DNA of 64,000 nucleotides from Pseudopedobacter saltans DSM 12145 (GTDB taxonomy: Bacteria; Bacteroidota; Bacteroidia; Sphingobacteriales; Sphingobacteriaceae): assembly GCF_000190735.1 (NCBI RefSeq), contig NC_015177.1, positions 1,860,001-1,924,000 of the forward strand, given 5' to 3'. The translations under genes were made by a program, and so were the position numbers. Below the pieces are notes generated by a model. It had not been told where the DNA came from. It worked only from the letters and a program-made list of their open reading frames with translations, and did no database searches. Numbering within the stretch: the stretch's first letter is position 1; each line of letters starts with the position of its first letter. Of this stretch, positions 45,851 to 56,136 are shown piece after piece.

Positions 45851-46714
45851 ATGATAAAACTGAAAAAAAACAAACTGAACGTATTCCTACTGGCTGCAAT
45901 ACCTGTGCTTATTTTTTTAGGCTGTAAAAAAAGTGCGGAAAACAGCTTTGTCATCGATAATGACATAAAAACTCCATCAAATAAAGATCCGGAAACTAAA
46001 ACAATCAATTTCAACAGAGCTGATGGTGCTTATACGAAAGCACAAGCCGAATCAGATTTCGGAGGGTCTATCTTAATGACTTGGCAGAATATAGATATAT
46101 CCAGTAATCAGGCAAGGGTGCGAATTCCTGCAAATTCTTTATCACAGGGAAATATTGTAAACATAGACATACCAGACGGAACTGAATATGAACTTTCTTT
46201 TAAAATTCGGTTCGCTACTAATTTTGACTGGAGCAGAGGTGGTAAAGTTGGCTTCGGCTTTCATATTGGAAACGGTTATACCGGATGTAATAAAGCAGAT
46301 AACGGTTTAGGAGGAACTGCTCGTTTAATGTGGTACAATGCAACTGGAAGCAAAACAAACTATGTAACCACAGGCTCGTATTTCAGACCTTATGTATATT
46401 ATAAAGATATGCCCGAAGACTGTGGAAATAGTTTTGGAAAACAAAGCAAACAGATTAATACAGATACCTGGTACACTGTAAAAATAAAGGTAAAAAGTAA
46501 TACGGGGTCAAATACGGACGGTTTGGTTTCTTATGAAATTGATGGGGTAAATCTATTGAATCAGGTGCTTAGATGGACTACAAACGATGACTACCGAAAA
46601 GTCAAATACATTACATTTCACACATTTAGAGGTGGAAGTCAGGAATATTGGCAAGCAACTACCGATGGATATATTTACTACGACGACCTGGTTTTCAAAA
46701 GAATAGCAATATAA
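45851..46714 (+). CDS. PL14-like polysaccharide lyase lipoprotein
   Basis: 287 residues. Lipobox FLGCKK predicts a lipoprotein. The mature part resembles family 14 polysaccharide lyases (alginate/glucuronan-type beta-jelly-roll): WSRGGKVGFGFHIG, GGTARLMWYNATG, TWYTVKIKVKSN, and C-terminal ITFHTFRGGSQEYW with YIYYDDLVF. These correspond to the family's GGKLPGLYGG, RLMWR and FFGG segments. Operon with the dead serine-hydrolase homologue; a SusC/SusD set follows in the region. Substrate (alginate or another polyuronide) is inferred and not fixed by the residues seen. Confidence 0.6.
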   Translation: MIKLKKNKLNVFLLAAIPVLIFLGCKKSAENSFVIDNDIKTPSNKDPETKTINFNRADGAYTKAQAESDFGGSILMTWQNIDISSNQARVRIPANSLSQGNIVNIDIPDGTEYELSFKIRFATNFDWSRGGKVGFGFHIGNGYTGCNKADNGLGGTARLMWYNATGSKTNYVTTGSYFRPYVYYKDMPEDCGNSFGKQSKQINTDTWYTVKIKVKSNTGSNTDGLVSYEIDGVNLLNQVLRWTTNDDYRKVKYITFHTFRGGSQEYWQATTDGYIYYDDLVFKRIAI

Positions 46715-46744
46715 AAAGCTCTTAAAAACTTCCCATCACCTTTG

Positions 46745-46787
46745 ATAAGAATCTCCGCCCTTTTGAATTCGAGGTGGAGATTCTTAT
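46745..46787. terminator. Bidirectional hairpin between convergent genes
   Basis: ATAAGAATCTCC (46745-46756) pairs with GGAGATTCTTAT (46776-46787), between the lyase gene (+) and the regulator gene (-). Confidence 0.75.
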
Positions 46788-46802
46788 TTGCTGATAGGCG
46801 GA

Positions 46803-48449
46803 TTAACTAAAGTCCCCGATTTCTTTAACTCGGGGTTCAAAATCATCACGGGAGACTTTTGCTCTATTTTTCATTTTAGTCCTGTAGTTATAAATGGTAT
46901 TTACTGAATAACCTAAAAAACTAGCTATTTTACTACTATCACTTATACCCAACCTCATCAAAGCATATATACGCAACTCGGTATTTAATACCTCGCCTTT
47001 CTTAAGAAAAATCATTTCATCATCTAATAATAATGAGTTAAATTTTTCCACGAAATCGGGAAACAGGTTAATAAACATCTTATCAAAATTTGCAAACAAC
47101 TCTTTAGACTCCTCTTCTTTTAAGCTAATATCTTTCGAAATCTTAAGCAAACTTTCATATTGTCTATCTTGCATCTTTTTATACACCATTTTTCGGTAAT
47201 TGTCTAACTTATCTATGTATTTTGAACATACATCCAGAAAATATCCGATATACTCTTCTTTGATATGGTTAGCTTCTGCCACCTGATGATTTTTCTTTTT
47301 CAATTCTTCATTGATATCGTGTAGCTTTTGATTGAGAGAATTCAGTTCTTCGTTTACTTCTTTTAACTTTATACTGGTTGCCCGGTCTTTTTTCATCTGT
47401 TTATACACAGATATTACAGATACAATCAGCAAAATAGAAAGAACACTAATTGCTAAAAGAAAGGCCCTCAGTTGGCTATTCTTTTTGTCATTCCTGGTTT
47501 GGTATTCCTTATCAATGATAGTTTGAATGTTCAATATTTCAGAACTTCTAAGCCTTGTATTATAATCTTTAATATTTTCTAATGAGAATCTGATATAAGT
47601 ATAAGCCCGGTTTATATCTCCTTCCTGCATTAATATATTTGCCAATATCGGAATCGATGCGTTGTCTTTTATAGCCAATTGAACATCAGAAATTGCAGAC
47701 AAGATCAGATATTTCTTCTCATTTAAAACGTCTCCCGCCTTCCTGTATATCAAAGACCTGTGGAAAGTTATTAAAGCATATGCCGGCGAGTATTCTTTAA
47801 CTAATTTCAGCCTTTCTCCATTAATTTTCAGCGCATTCTCGATCTCTTTATTTTCCCTAAAATCCCTTTCTATAATCCTTAAATACTCTTCGGAATTACT
47901 CAAAGTCAAAGTCTTTAAAGTATCGTTATACAATTTGGTATTTCTCCAATAATTATTTTTTTCCCTGTTATTGCGAGCATAAGAACCAAGTCCCAAATAT
48001 AATTCCCTATAAGCTAAATAATAATCTAGTTTCTGTCTGCCATCAAAGCTGCTTCTTTTCACACTTGCTAGAAAATCAAATGCTTCTTTATACATCCCTA
48101 ACCTGACAAACAACGCTGACATTGCGATACTGGTTTCATTAATTTTATACTGATCTTTTAAAGCGTGGGCTATGTCTAAATTCTGATTCAAATAATGTAC
48201 AGCAGAATCCGATATATAACACTTATACTCTTTAAACAATTCTTTATTCAAAGAGTAAAGTTCAACTCTGGATATCCGTGTTTTTTGTTTTTCAGATTTA
48301 ATTTCCTCTATTTTTGATTCTTTCAAATCAATGTAAATTGAGTTTTTTTTCACCTTATTATCTAAATCTTCTAATAGCGAATCGATTTGACTTTTAGAAA
48401 AAATAGGAACGGCGTACAATAACAAGAATAAAAATAGATATCCTTTCAT
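46803..48449 (-). CDS. DUF6377-like membrane regulator with TPR and C-terminal HTH
   Basis: 548 residues. Signal peptide, then a periplasmic ~300-residue helical region with TPR-like repeats (AMSALFVRLGMYKEAFDFLAS and similar). One membrane segment (AFLLAISVLSILLIVSVISVY, about 330-350) is followed by a cytoplasmic coiled coil (EVNEELNSLNQKLHDINEELKKK). The C-terminus has a LuxR-like HTH (SKIASFLGYSVNTIYNYRTKMKNRAKV). This layout matches DUF6377 regulators, which link an envelope signal directly to DNA binding. It is divergent from the SusC/SusD locus, the likely target, across a 700-nt AT-rich region. Confidence 0.75.
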   Translation of the reverse strand: MKGYLFLFLLLYAVPIFSKSQIDSLLEDLDNKVKKNSIYIDLKESKIEEIKSEKQKTRISRVELYSLNKELFKEYKCYISDSAVHYLNQNLDIAHALKDQYKINETSIAMSALFVRLGMYKEAFDFLASVKRSSFDGRQKLDYYLAYRELYLGLGSYARNNREKNNYWRNTKLYNDTLKTLTLSNSEEYLRIIERDFRENKEIENALKINGERLKLVKEYSPAYALITFHRSLIYRKAGDVLNEKKYLILSAISDVQLAIKDNASIPILANILMQEGDINRAYTYIRFSLENIKDYNTRLRSSEILNIQTIIDKEYQTRNDKKNSQLRAFLLAISVLSILLIVSVISVYKQMKKDRATSIKLKEVNEELNSLNQKLHDINEELKKKNHQVAEANHIKEEYIGYFLDVCSKYIDKLDNYRKMVYKKMQDRQYESLLKISKDISLKEEESKELFANFDKMFINLFPDFVEKFNSLLLDDEMIFLKKGEVLNTELRIYALMRLGISDSSKIASFLGYSVNTIYNYRTKMKNRAKVSRDDFEPRVKEIGDFS

Positions 48450-49148
48450 ACATAAGTTAGGTTTAAAATAACAATAAAAAATAGGTGTATTTAATACTTA
48501 TAATAGTCAGTTGTTTTTATTGGCCCACTTTTTAAATATAATAAATTATCGAAAATGCATCATCACACAGCATGGCGATTTCTTTCTTGTGATGATACAA
48601 TTCCATTGTTATAACGTCGCATAGGTTTTTATATCACTATACTAAAAATATTCGACAAGAACAATATTAAAGACCCTCTTACAAAACAAAAGTAGTAGTC
48701 TACAGAAAATAAAAAACACTAACAGCTGTATATCAGACATTTAATTTAAATAAAACTAAATTCAAAAGTAGTCTACGTATAATTATCGCATATCATGTTA
48801 GGTCTAACAATATCTCACAATTGTCACTAACATCAATCGCTATCACTCACCATTTTCCACTTAATATTTCCATAAAAAAAACATAAAATACTAATAAACA
48901 GTATTTTAACAACAAAACGCACTTTCATAAAATTCACATTTTTCACATCTAACATTTTTAAACAAACAAACAAAATAGATTTGTGACACTAGTTTTTAGT
49001 CCTGGCCAAACACAAAAATTAACCTATTAGCCTTTACTTAATTAATTTATTATGACTTAGAATTTTCTTATTTATCCCGATCGTGATCCAGTTACGATCT
49101 ACGACCATTATTCCTTAATCCTAATCAGTTTTAATCATTTATTAAACC
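48450..49148. other. 700-nt AT-rich intergenic region upstream of the Sus locus
   Basis: No gene is seen. It lies between the regulator (-) and the Sus-type operon (+). It holds a -7 element for the operon (TAGATTTG at 48976-48983). The remainder has many A/T runs and no strong hairpin recognised by eye. Confidence 0.6.
48976..48983 (+). promoter_or_regulatory. -7 promoter element upstream of Sus-type operon
   Basis: TAGATTTG, exact TAnnTTTG match, about 165 nt before the ATG of the first gene, implying a long leader. No -33 TTG at standard spacing is seen, in keeping with activator control. Confidence 0.4.
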
Positions 49149-50576
49149 ATGAGAAAAAAACTACAAAATTTATTTTTAAGCTGTTGGGGGTTGTTACTGC
49201 TCTATTCTTGTGATGACAAACAAAAAATAGACACTCCTCAAACCGCCTCTTACAGTATTGCTGAATCGGCATATATGGCCGATAGTATTCCTGTATCCAT
49301 AACTGTAGATAGTCAGTACGATATGAGCAGTGTTCGAATTTTATTCTTCTTTAATGATGAAAAAGTATCGGAAACTCTAATCCCGACCAATACAGCAGGA
49401 ACATTTGATAGAAAGGTATTCGTTCCATATACTAAAGACGCTCCTGACGGAAAAGCAGAATTACAGATTGTTACAAAAAATAAAAACTTCAATTATTCTG
49501 TAAAAACGGTTCCTATTAATATATCCAGGCCGAAATTCCCCTATCTAACTTTAAAAACCGCTTATGGAGATTATAAAATGGAACCTGTATCTGGTGAACC
49601 CTATAAATATGCAGTTACTTCTGCATTTCCCAGCAGATCTATAAATGCAATAATACAGGCACCTGCTATTGGTGGAAATGGTAATGTACTTTATTTTGGA
49701 GGTAAAACAATTGCAGCTACAACCACTGTTCCTGATTCAATCCGCTTTCAAACTGATCAACCTCTTGGTTCCGCTATTACTGTTTGGTTTGATACTCGCT
49801 CTTTTGAAGCCGAACCTTTCCTGAAACCAGCTTTTGGAGAACACCTTTTCCCGACGTTTGGCTCTGGCTTAGCAATTCTAGAGGAGAATTTCACTCAAAA
49901 TCAGGAAATAGCGATAACAGGTTTTCAGGATCTGGAAGACTGGTGGATAAATCCCACGTTTTTGGATAAAATCCCCGGTATAAATGGCGTCTATAAATTC
50001 CGGGCAATAAATGGTAAATATAGGATAACAGCAGATCAGAATTTAAAATATTTCCGCATTGAACCAATGAACGGAACTAACCTTGCGGATTTTAATGCAA
50101 CAAACTACACGGGTGGTGTATGGATAAATGGTGGTGTGGGTGACCAAGGGGGATCTGCTCCTGCCGGACGCTTGGGCATACCATCAATGGAAAAAAATCC
50201 TTGCCTATGGAATGCTGACAAAAACATCGCCATGGCCCCTATGGGCAATGGTATTTACCAAATTAAATTGGTAGCTAACCAAACACTTTTCTTGAGCAAT
50301 ATATCTGGTAGTACGGCTGGAATAAGCTTTTATAAAAATAGTAGATCAAAATCAAATTCCTTTGCTTTAGACCTGGTACAAACACTATATGGAAGCCCCG
50401 GATCACCTCAATCTTCTGCAGGATCGGCCCGGTTTGAATTAAAAGCCGCCATAGGTGACAGTAATGGGCAAATGATAGCAACAGGGAGTAACAGAACCCT
50501 GGGTGCCAACAGAACTTATGTATTCACTATTGATACCAAGTCTACTCCTGCGAAAATATCAATCAGTTTAGAATAA
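49149..50576 (+). CDS. Surface lipoprotein of the Sus-like locus (SusE/SGBP-like, DUF5121/5125-type)
   Basis: 475 residues. Signal with lipobox LLYSC (Cys about residue 21). An N-terminal Ig-like/TIG domain (SIPVSITVDSQYDMSSVRILFFF) precedes tandem beta-rich domains (YKMEPVSGEPYKYAVTSAFPS, GVYKFRAINGKYRITADQNL), typical of surface glycan-binding lipoproteins beside SusC/SusD. It is placed before susC here rather than after susD, 16 nt apart. Resemblance to the DUF5121/DUF5125 families is my recollection of pattern and not a search result. Ligand unknown. Confidence 0.65.
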   Translation: MRKKLQNLFLSCWGLLLLYSCDDKQKIDTPQTASYSIAESAYMADSIPVSITVDSQYDMSSVRILFFFNDEKVSETLIPTNTAGTFDRKVFVPYTKDAPDGKAELQIVTKNKNFNYSVKTVPINISRPKFPYLTLKTAYGDYKMEPVSGEPYKYAVTSAFPSRSINAIIQAPAIGGNGNVLYFGGKTIAATTTVPDSIRFQTDQPLGSAITVWFDTRSFEAEPFLKPAFGEHLFPTFGSGLAILEENFTQNQEIAITGFQDLEDWWINPTFLDKIPGINGVYKFRAINGKYRITADQNLKYFRIEPMNGTNLADFNATNYTGGVWINGGVGDQGGSAPAGRLGIPSMEKNPCLWNADKNIAMAPMGNGIYQIKLVANQTLFLSNISGSTAGISFYKNSRSKSNSFALDLVQTLYGSPGSPQSSAGSARFELKAAIGDSNGQMIATGSNRTLGANRTYVFTIDTKSTPAKISISLE

Positions 50577-50592
50577 AAAAGAGCGATAACCA

Positions 50593-53500
50593 ATGGAAAT
50601 ATTAAAAAATATAAATAAAATGACCTGTTCTTCATGGTCTATACCATATTACCTTTTCACTATTCTTTGCTGTATAAGCTTAAAATTATCGGCACAAAAT
50701 ATAACAATCAAAGGTTTAGTTACAGAGGGAGATGGTAACCCTTTAGCCGGTGTATCTGTAGCTATAAAGAATACTACAACCGGAACATTTACGGACGTAA
50801 ACGGTCGCTACACAATTAGTGCAAAAACAGGAAACGTACTTATTTTTAGTTACCTGGGTTTTGTAACAGAAGAACGTACAATAAAAGACGAAACCAATAT
50901 TAATATCAGGCTAACCGAATCTTCGGCAGATCTCTCGGAAGTTGTTGTTGTAGGTTACGGACAGCAGAAGAAAGAAAGCTTGGTCTCTTCCATAAGTACC
51001 GTCACAGCTAAAGATCTCGCAGTTACGGGACGTTCCTTATCTAATTCTATTGCCGGTAAATTAGCCGGTATTATTGCGAGACAGCCTTCCGGAGAGCCAG
51101 GATATGATGATTCTAATTTTTGGATTCGTGGCGTAAGTTCCTTTGCAGGTGGTACGAGCCCGCTTATTATTATAGATGGTATTCCAAGGAGCAAAAGTGA
51201 CATGAGTAACATTCCTGTTGATGAAATAGAGTCATTTTCAGTATTAAAAGATGCTGCCGCAACCGCAGTATATGGAGCTGAGGGCGCCAATGGTGTTATA
51301 TTAGTCAATACCAAACGTGGAGCTTCGCAAAAGACAGTAATGTCCGTAAATGCAGAGCATGCGATAAGAACGCCTATACGAACCCCGCAATCACTGGATT
51401 CATACAGAACACTGAATTTATACAATGAGGCAACATGGAATGAAGCAGGGAACCCGATATCCGGATGGTTACCAACCTATGACGATGTTACTTTATCGAA
51501 TTATCTTTTAGGCAAAGACCCGGATTTGTATCCGAATACAAATTGGTTGGATTTGTTAAAACCTAACACAAATGTGAGCAGATACACGGTCAATTTCCGA
51601 GGTGGAGCTGATAAGGTTAAGTTCTTTACCTCCGGAGCATTTTATACCGAAGATGGATTATATCATAGCAACACGGTAGAAAACTACAATGCTAACCTAA
51701 AATACGAGCGATATAATTTACGTTCCAACATAGACATGGAGCTAACAAAAACCACAAAAATGTCGGTGGATTTAGCAGGTTATTTCGTTAAACAAAATGC
51801 TCCTATGACACCAGCAAATGACCTTTGGAGTATAATATCTATGTCACCCCGCTATTTGTTTCCAATGGTTTATTCTGATGGTTCTTTTGCAGAACACCCG
51901 CAATACTCTGCAGGTTCGGTTGGTACAGCAGAGAGAGCGAACCCTTATAATCTGCTAAACAATATGGGATACACCAAAAACTGGACAGTTACCGTACAAT
52001 CCAGAGTGAATTTGGTACAAAATCTGGATATTTTTACAAAAGGGCTTTCCTGGCGCGGAGCATTAAGCTTTGATGCTTTAACCCAGGGCAGAATGAATCG
52101 GACAAAAGAAGCAAATTCATTCTATGCCAAAAACCGAGACGATAATGGTAATCTTATTTTCAGTCAGATTAGAGCAGGCTCGGCATTAGGAAATCCAGTT
52201 GCGGGTGGTAGTTCAGGCGAAAGAAAGGTCTATGTAGAAACGGCACTCGATTATAAAAGAACCTTCGGTAAACATGATGTTACTGGACTTATGTTGTATA
52301 ACCAAAAGGAAACTCAATATCAATCGAGAAGTGTGGGTTTAGAGATGTTACCATACAGAAAACAAAGTGTTGTAGCCCGCGTGACCTACGGATTTGATAG
52401 ACGTTACTTGTTAGAAGCCAGTATGGGTATGACTGGAAGTGAAAATTTCGCGGCAGGTAATCGCTGGGGATCCTTCCCTGCTATTGGTGCTGCCTGGTGG
52501 ATTAGTAACGAAAACTTCTGGGATCCGTTAAAAAGATCCTTCGAAAAACTGAAGTTGAGAGTTTCTTATGGTAAAACTGGAAATGATGTTCTTTCTAGTG
52601 ATATGTCCCGTTTCCCTTATCGTGAAAGAGTTAATGAGGGTGATGCAGGATACAATTATTCTTGGACAGGGGGCTCTGGTGTGTCTAATAACGGACAGGG
52701 ATCAGGCAGTCCGGGTGCCGGCATAGTCGAAAGCGATTATGCAACACCTACACTTGGTTGGGAAATTGAAGACAAATTCAACACTGGTTTTGACATTGGA
52801 TTTTTTAATGGACGCATTGATGCCAGTATAGATTATTTTTACAATGAGCGTCATGACATTCTTATTCGCCGTAATACAATCCCTACCGCAGCGGGATTGC
52901 GTGTTAACCCAATGCAAAACTTTGGAAGAACAAAAAACAGAGGGATTGATCTCTCCTTTGTTGGCAAACAGGCCTTAGGAAATTTCATGTTAACAGGTCG
53001 ATTGAATTATACCTACACCAAAAATAAAATCATGGAATATGACGAAATACCTCAATCGTATACATACCAAGCGTATACCGGACAAAGTATCGGACAACCT
53101 TTTATTTATATTGCAGAAGGGCTATATACTCCTGATGATTTTATTATTACAAAGAATGCAAATGGTAGCGAGTCTTATGCACTGAAAACTGGACTTCCGG
53201 ACCCCGGTTTGGCAGTAGCTCCAGGAGATATTCGTTATAAGGATTTAAATGGTGATGGAAAAATAGATAGCTACGATCAAACTTATGCTAATGGCTTTTT
53301 CTCAACCACGGTTCCTGGAATAGTTTACGGCTTTGGATTAACCGTAGAATGGAAACGCCTGTCAGTAGGAGCTTTTTTCCAGGGCGCGGATAAAATATCT
53401 TCAAACCTGTTAAATAAAGTCGAAAACTTCTTCCCTTTTCAACGTTCTATAACCGACGCTTCATTAAGAGAAGAAGCCATGAACCGATGGAGATATGAAG

Positions 53501-53808
53501 ATCCTTACAATCAGGATGTGTTATTTCCTAGAATCAGAACTACAGGAAACTCAAACAATACAAGAACCAGCACATGGTGGTATAGAGATGCCTCATATAT
53601 CCGTTTGAAAAATATTGAATTGGGATATGCTTTTAATCCAAAAGCACTAAAAAAAGCAAAGATAAATGGTCTACGTTTATATGTTCAGGGAGAAAACCTG
53701 TATACCTGGGATAAAATAAAATTTTGGGACCCTGAAGTAACGGATCGCTCTGGCGCAAGGTACCCAATAAGTGCTACCTGGACATTTGGTTTAGATGTGA
53801 CGTTCTAA
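50593..53808 (+). CDS. SusC/RagA-type TonB-dependent transporter
   Basis: 1071 residues. After the signal peptide comes a carboxypeptidase-regulatory-like domain (ITIKGLVTEGDGNPLAGVSVAIKN), then the plug beginning SEVVVVGYGQQKKESLVSS with IRGVSSFAGGTSPLIIIDG and SVLKDAAATAVYGAEGANGVI, then a long beta-barrel ending in a terminal aromatic residue (TWTFGLDVTF). It imports oligosaccharides or peptides across the outer membrane using TonB energy, with the SusD protein as lid. susD starts 12 nt downstream. No extracytoplasmic sigma/anti-sigma pair is nearby; the DUF6377-like regulator is the probable control. Confidence 0.93.
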   Translation: MEILKNINKMTCSSWSIPYYLFTILCCISLKLSAQNITIKGLVTEGDGNPLAGVSVAIKNTTTGTFTDVNGRYTISAKTGNVLIFSYLGFVTEERTIKDETNINIRLTESSADLSEVVVVGYGQQKKESLVSSISTVTAKDLAVTGRSLSNSIAGKLAGIIARQPSGEPGYDDSNFWIRGVSSFAGGTSPLIIIDGIPRSKSDMSNIPVDEIESFSVLKDAAATAVYGAEGANGVILVNTKRGASQKTVMSVNAEHAIRTPIRTPQSLDSYRTLNLYNEATWNEAGNPISGWLPTYDDVTLSNYLLGKDPDLYPNTNWLDLLKPNTNVSRYTVNFRGGADKVKFFTSGAFYTEDGLYHSNTVENYNANLKYERYNLRSNIDMELTKTTKMSVDLAGYFVKQNAPMTPANDLWSIISMSPRYLFPMVYSDGSFAEHPQYSAGSVGTAERANPYNLLNNMGYTKNWTVTVQSRVNLVQNLDIFTKGLSWRGALSFDALTQGRMNRTKEANSFYAKNRDDNGNLIFSQIRAGSALGNPVAGGSSGERKVYVETALDYKRTFGKHDVTGLMLYNQKETQYQSRSVGLEMLPYRKQSVVARVTYGFDRRYLLEASMGMTGSENFAAGNRWGSFPAIGAAWWISNENFWDPLKRSFEKLKLRVSYGKTGNDVLSSDMSRFPYRERVNEGDAGYNYSWTGGSGVSNNGQGSGSPGAGIVESDYATPTLGWEIEDKFNTGFDIGFFNGRIDASIDYFYNERHDILIRRNTIPTAAGLRVNPMQNFGRTKNRGIDLSFVGKQALGNFMLTGRLNYTYTKNKIMEYDEIPQSYTYQAYTGQSIGQPFIYIAEGLYTPDDFIITKNANGSESYALKTGLPDPGLAVAPGDIRYKDLNGDGKIDSYDQTYANGFFSTTVPGIVYGFGLTVEWKRLSVGAFFQGADKISSNLLNKVENFFPFQRSITDASLREEAMNRWRYEDPYNQDVLFPRIRTTGNSNNTRTSTWWYRDASYIRLKNIELGYAFNPKALKKAKINGLRLYVQGENLYTWDKIKFWDPEVTDRSGARYPISATWTFGLDVTF

Positions 53809-53820
53809 AATATTACCATT

Positions 53821-55875
53821 ATGAAAAAATTAAATAAGACACTTTTTTGCTTGCTTACAACAGGCGTAATGCTTTTGACATCATGTAAAAATTATCTTGA
53901 TGTTTCTTCAGAGCTATCAGATAACTTAACCATAAATGGTGTATTTGAAAATGTAGAATACACCAAACGATGGCATGCAAACACATACAATTGCATTATA
54001 GAATACTCAAAAAATGCATCGAGTGCAGATGCCATGAGTAATCCCTGGTCTGCTATTTCCGGGGAACTGGCATGTAATTTTGCTCGTAATACTATGGTTA
54101 CTGGCTATACACCAGCTAACGCCGGATATCATCGTTGGGCTACGCAATATAAATATATCAGACAGGCACTTATATTTTTAGAAAAGGCTCATGCCATTGG
54201 CTCGGGGTCGGGAAATAACGTACTACCAGAGTATGAAATATTGAGAATGAAAGATGAAGCTAAATTTTTAATAGCCTATTCTTATTTTACTTTATTGGAG
54301 CTTTATGGGCCTGTTCCTTTGGTTACAGAAATAGCTAACCCCGAGGATAAAGACATCGATTATGCCCGGGCGCCAATGGACGACGTGATTAACTATATCG
54401 ACGGCTTACTGGCAGATGTTATTGACGCCGGAAGGCTCCCTGCAACTATTAGCAAAAACGATAGTAATTTTAATACCGGCGAGATGGTAAAACCTACGTT
54501 AGTAATTGTGAGGGCTCTTCGTGCTAAATTATGGGTATATGCGGCCTCTAAATTATTCAATGGAGGGTTTCCGGAAAGCTTGTCCATTGTAAATAAAGAC
54601 GGAACGCGTCTTTTTCCTGACTACAATGCTGATAAATGGCAAACTGCAAAAAAAAGACTGGAAGAATTCTTAGATTATGCACATTCCATGGGGCATAAAT
54701 TATATGCTGAGTATTATTCAAATACAACTGACATAAACCCACATGCTTCCGTATATCAGGTTTTCCAGAAATACAATGATGAGATAATCTGGGCAACAGC
54801 ATACAATGACTATAGTAATCCTAATAATCAGGAACGCCGTTCGAACCCTGTAGATTTATATGCCAGTCCAACAAATTTTGCCAACATCTCTGTTTCTCAG
54901 GAATCTGTTGATGCATTTTTTATGAATAATGGTTTAACAATCTACGATCAGGGCTCGGGATATAAAGAAAATGGATTTACTACTGTAAACAATCCGACTC
55001 ATGTAAACAATAATCCAGATCCAAATATCTTTAACATGTATGCAAATCGCGAAGCGCGCTTTTATGCGGCAATTGGCTACAATGGAAAAAGCTGGCACAT
55101 TCATGCCAATGAACATAATAATCCGGGCGGAGTTTATTATCAATGGTATGGACGTGGTAAAGCTTCCGGAATTGCCGGAGGTGAAAACTGGCCAAGAGCA
55201 GGGTACTTGTTTTACAAATTCAAACATCGTCGTATTGCACAAGGGGTAACTTCTATTAATGTTGCCGGTGCTCCCGGGACTCCGTTTACAGTTTATACTT
55301 CATGGTCACGCCCTTCAATACTACTTCGTTTGGCTGATTTTTATTTATATTATGCTGAAGTACTTAATGAAATTGATCCTAATGATCCTAGAATTATTGC
55401 ATATATAGACAAAGTACGAGAAAGAGCAGGTATTCCCGGATATGCAGAATTAGCAACAAACGGAACCAAAACCGGCGTTATAGGAAACAAACAGGAACAA
55501 TTTAAAGCAATTGTACAAGAACGCCATGTGGAATTTCTTGGCGAAGGGCAGCGATGGTTTGACATGCGAAGATGGATGATCTGTGATCCGGCAGGTGCCA
55601 ACCAACCAGATAAAGGTGGTGTAGACGGTGACATGACCCGTATGACTGGAATGAATATGAACGGTTTCGACAATGTTAAATTGAAGATCGGCAGTACAGA
55701 AACCACTACCAAACCTATTGGTGATCCGGATTCGTTCTTTCAACGTACAAAATTAGAAGGGAGACGTTGGGCTAAGGAATACTATTGGTATCCTGTGCCA
55801 CAAAATGAAATCAACAAAAGTAGAGGACATTTATTGGTTCAAAACCCTTTATGGCCTGTTGTTTTAACTGAATAA
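53821..55875 (+). CDS. SusD/RagB-type nutrient-binding lipoprotein
   Basis: 684 residues, long for a SusD protein. Lipobox MLLTSC (Cys about residue 21) followed by NYLDV, a common SusD start. TPR-like helices (YSYFTLLELYGPVPLVTE) and the conserved end (RHVEFLGEGQRWFDMRRW, then YWYPVPQNEINKS) are present. It caps the SusC channel at the cell surface and binds its substrate. It is the last gene of the operon; a hairpin terminator follows at 55884. Confidence 0.93.
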   Translation: MKKLNKTLFCLLTTGVMLLTSCKNYLDVSSELSDNLTINGVFENVEYTKRWHANTYNCIIEYSKNASSADAMSNPWSAISGELACNFARNTMVTGYTPANAGYHRWATQYKYIRQALIFLEKAHAIGSGSGNNVLPEYEILRMKDEAKFLIAYSYFTLLELYGPVPLVTEIANPEDKDIDYARAPMDDVINYIDGLLADVIDAGRLPATISKNDSNFNTGEMVKPTLVIVRALRAKLWVYAASKLFNGGFPESLSIVNKDGTRLFPDYNADKWQTAKKRLEEFLDYAHSMGHKLYAEYYSNTTDINPHASVYQVFQKYNDEIIWATAYNDYSNPNNQERRSNPVDLYASPTNFANISVSQESVDAFFMNNGLTIYDQGSGYKENGFTTVNNPTHVNNNPDPNIFNMYANREARFYAAIGYNGKSWHIHANEHNNPGGVYYQWYGRGKASGIAGGENWPRAGYLFYKFKHRRIAQGVTSINVAGAPGTPFTVYTSWSRPSILLRLADFYLYYAEVLNEIDPNDPRIIAYIDKVRERAGIPGYAELATNGTKTGVIGNKQEQFKAIVQERHVEFLGEGQRWFDMRRWMICDPAGANQPDKGGVDGDMTRMTGMNMNGFDNVKLKIGSTETTTKPIGDPDSFFQRTKLEGRRWAKEYYWYPVPQNEINKSRGHLLVQNPLWPVVLTE

Positions 55876-55883
55876 TAACTAAG

Positions 55884-55922
55884 GCGACTGTCATCTTTTT
55901 TAAAATTGACAGTCGCTTTTGT
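55884..55922 (+). terminator. Terminator of Sus-type operon
   Basis: GCGACTGTCA (55884-55893) pairs with TGACAGTCGC (55907-55916), followed by TTTTGTTG, 8 nt after the susD stop codon. The rest of the gap up to 56136 shows no gene. Confidence 0.75.
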
Positions 55923-56136
55923 TGCTTTAATCTATTCGATCTAATTATTCGATGGGCTGTTTTTGACAATGAGATTTCTAGTTATCCCTACCTGTCACAA
56001 TTGCCGGGATCTCCAGTAATTATTATTTACATTTCTTCGAGACTTTCTCGGGAAACGTATTTATTTGGGAAAGATCGAAGTATTTTAGCTAACCCAAGGG
56101 GATAATTAACTTCTTTGTTATAAAATACATTTACTA

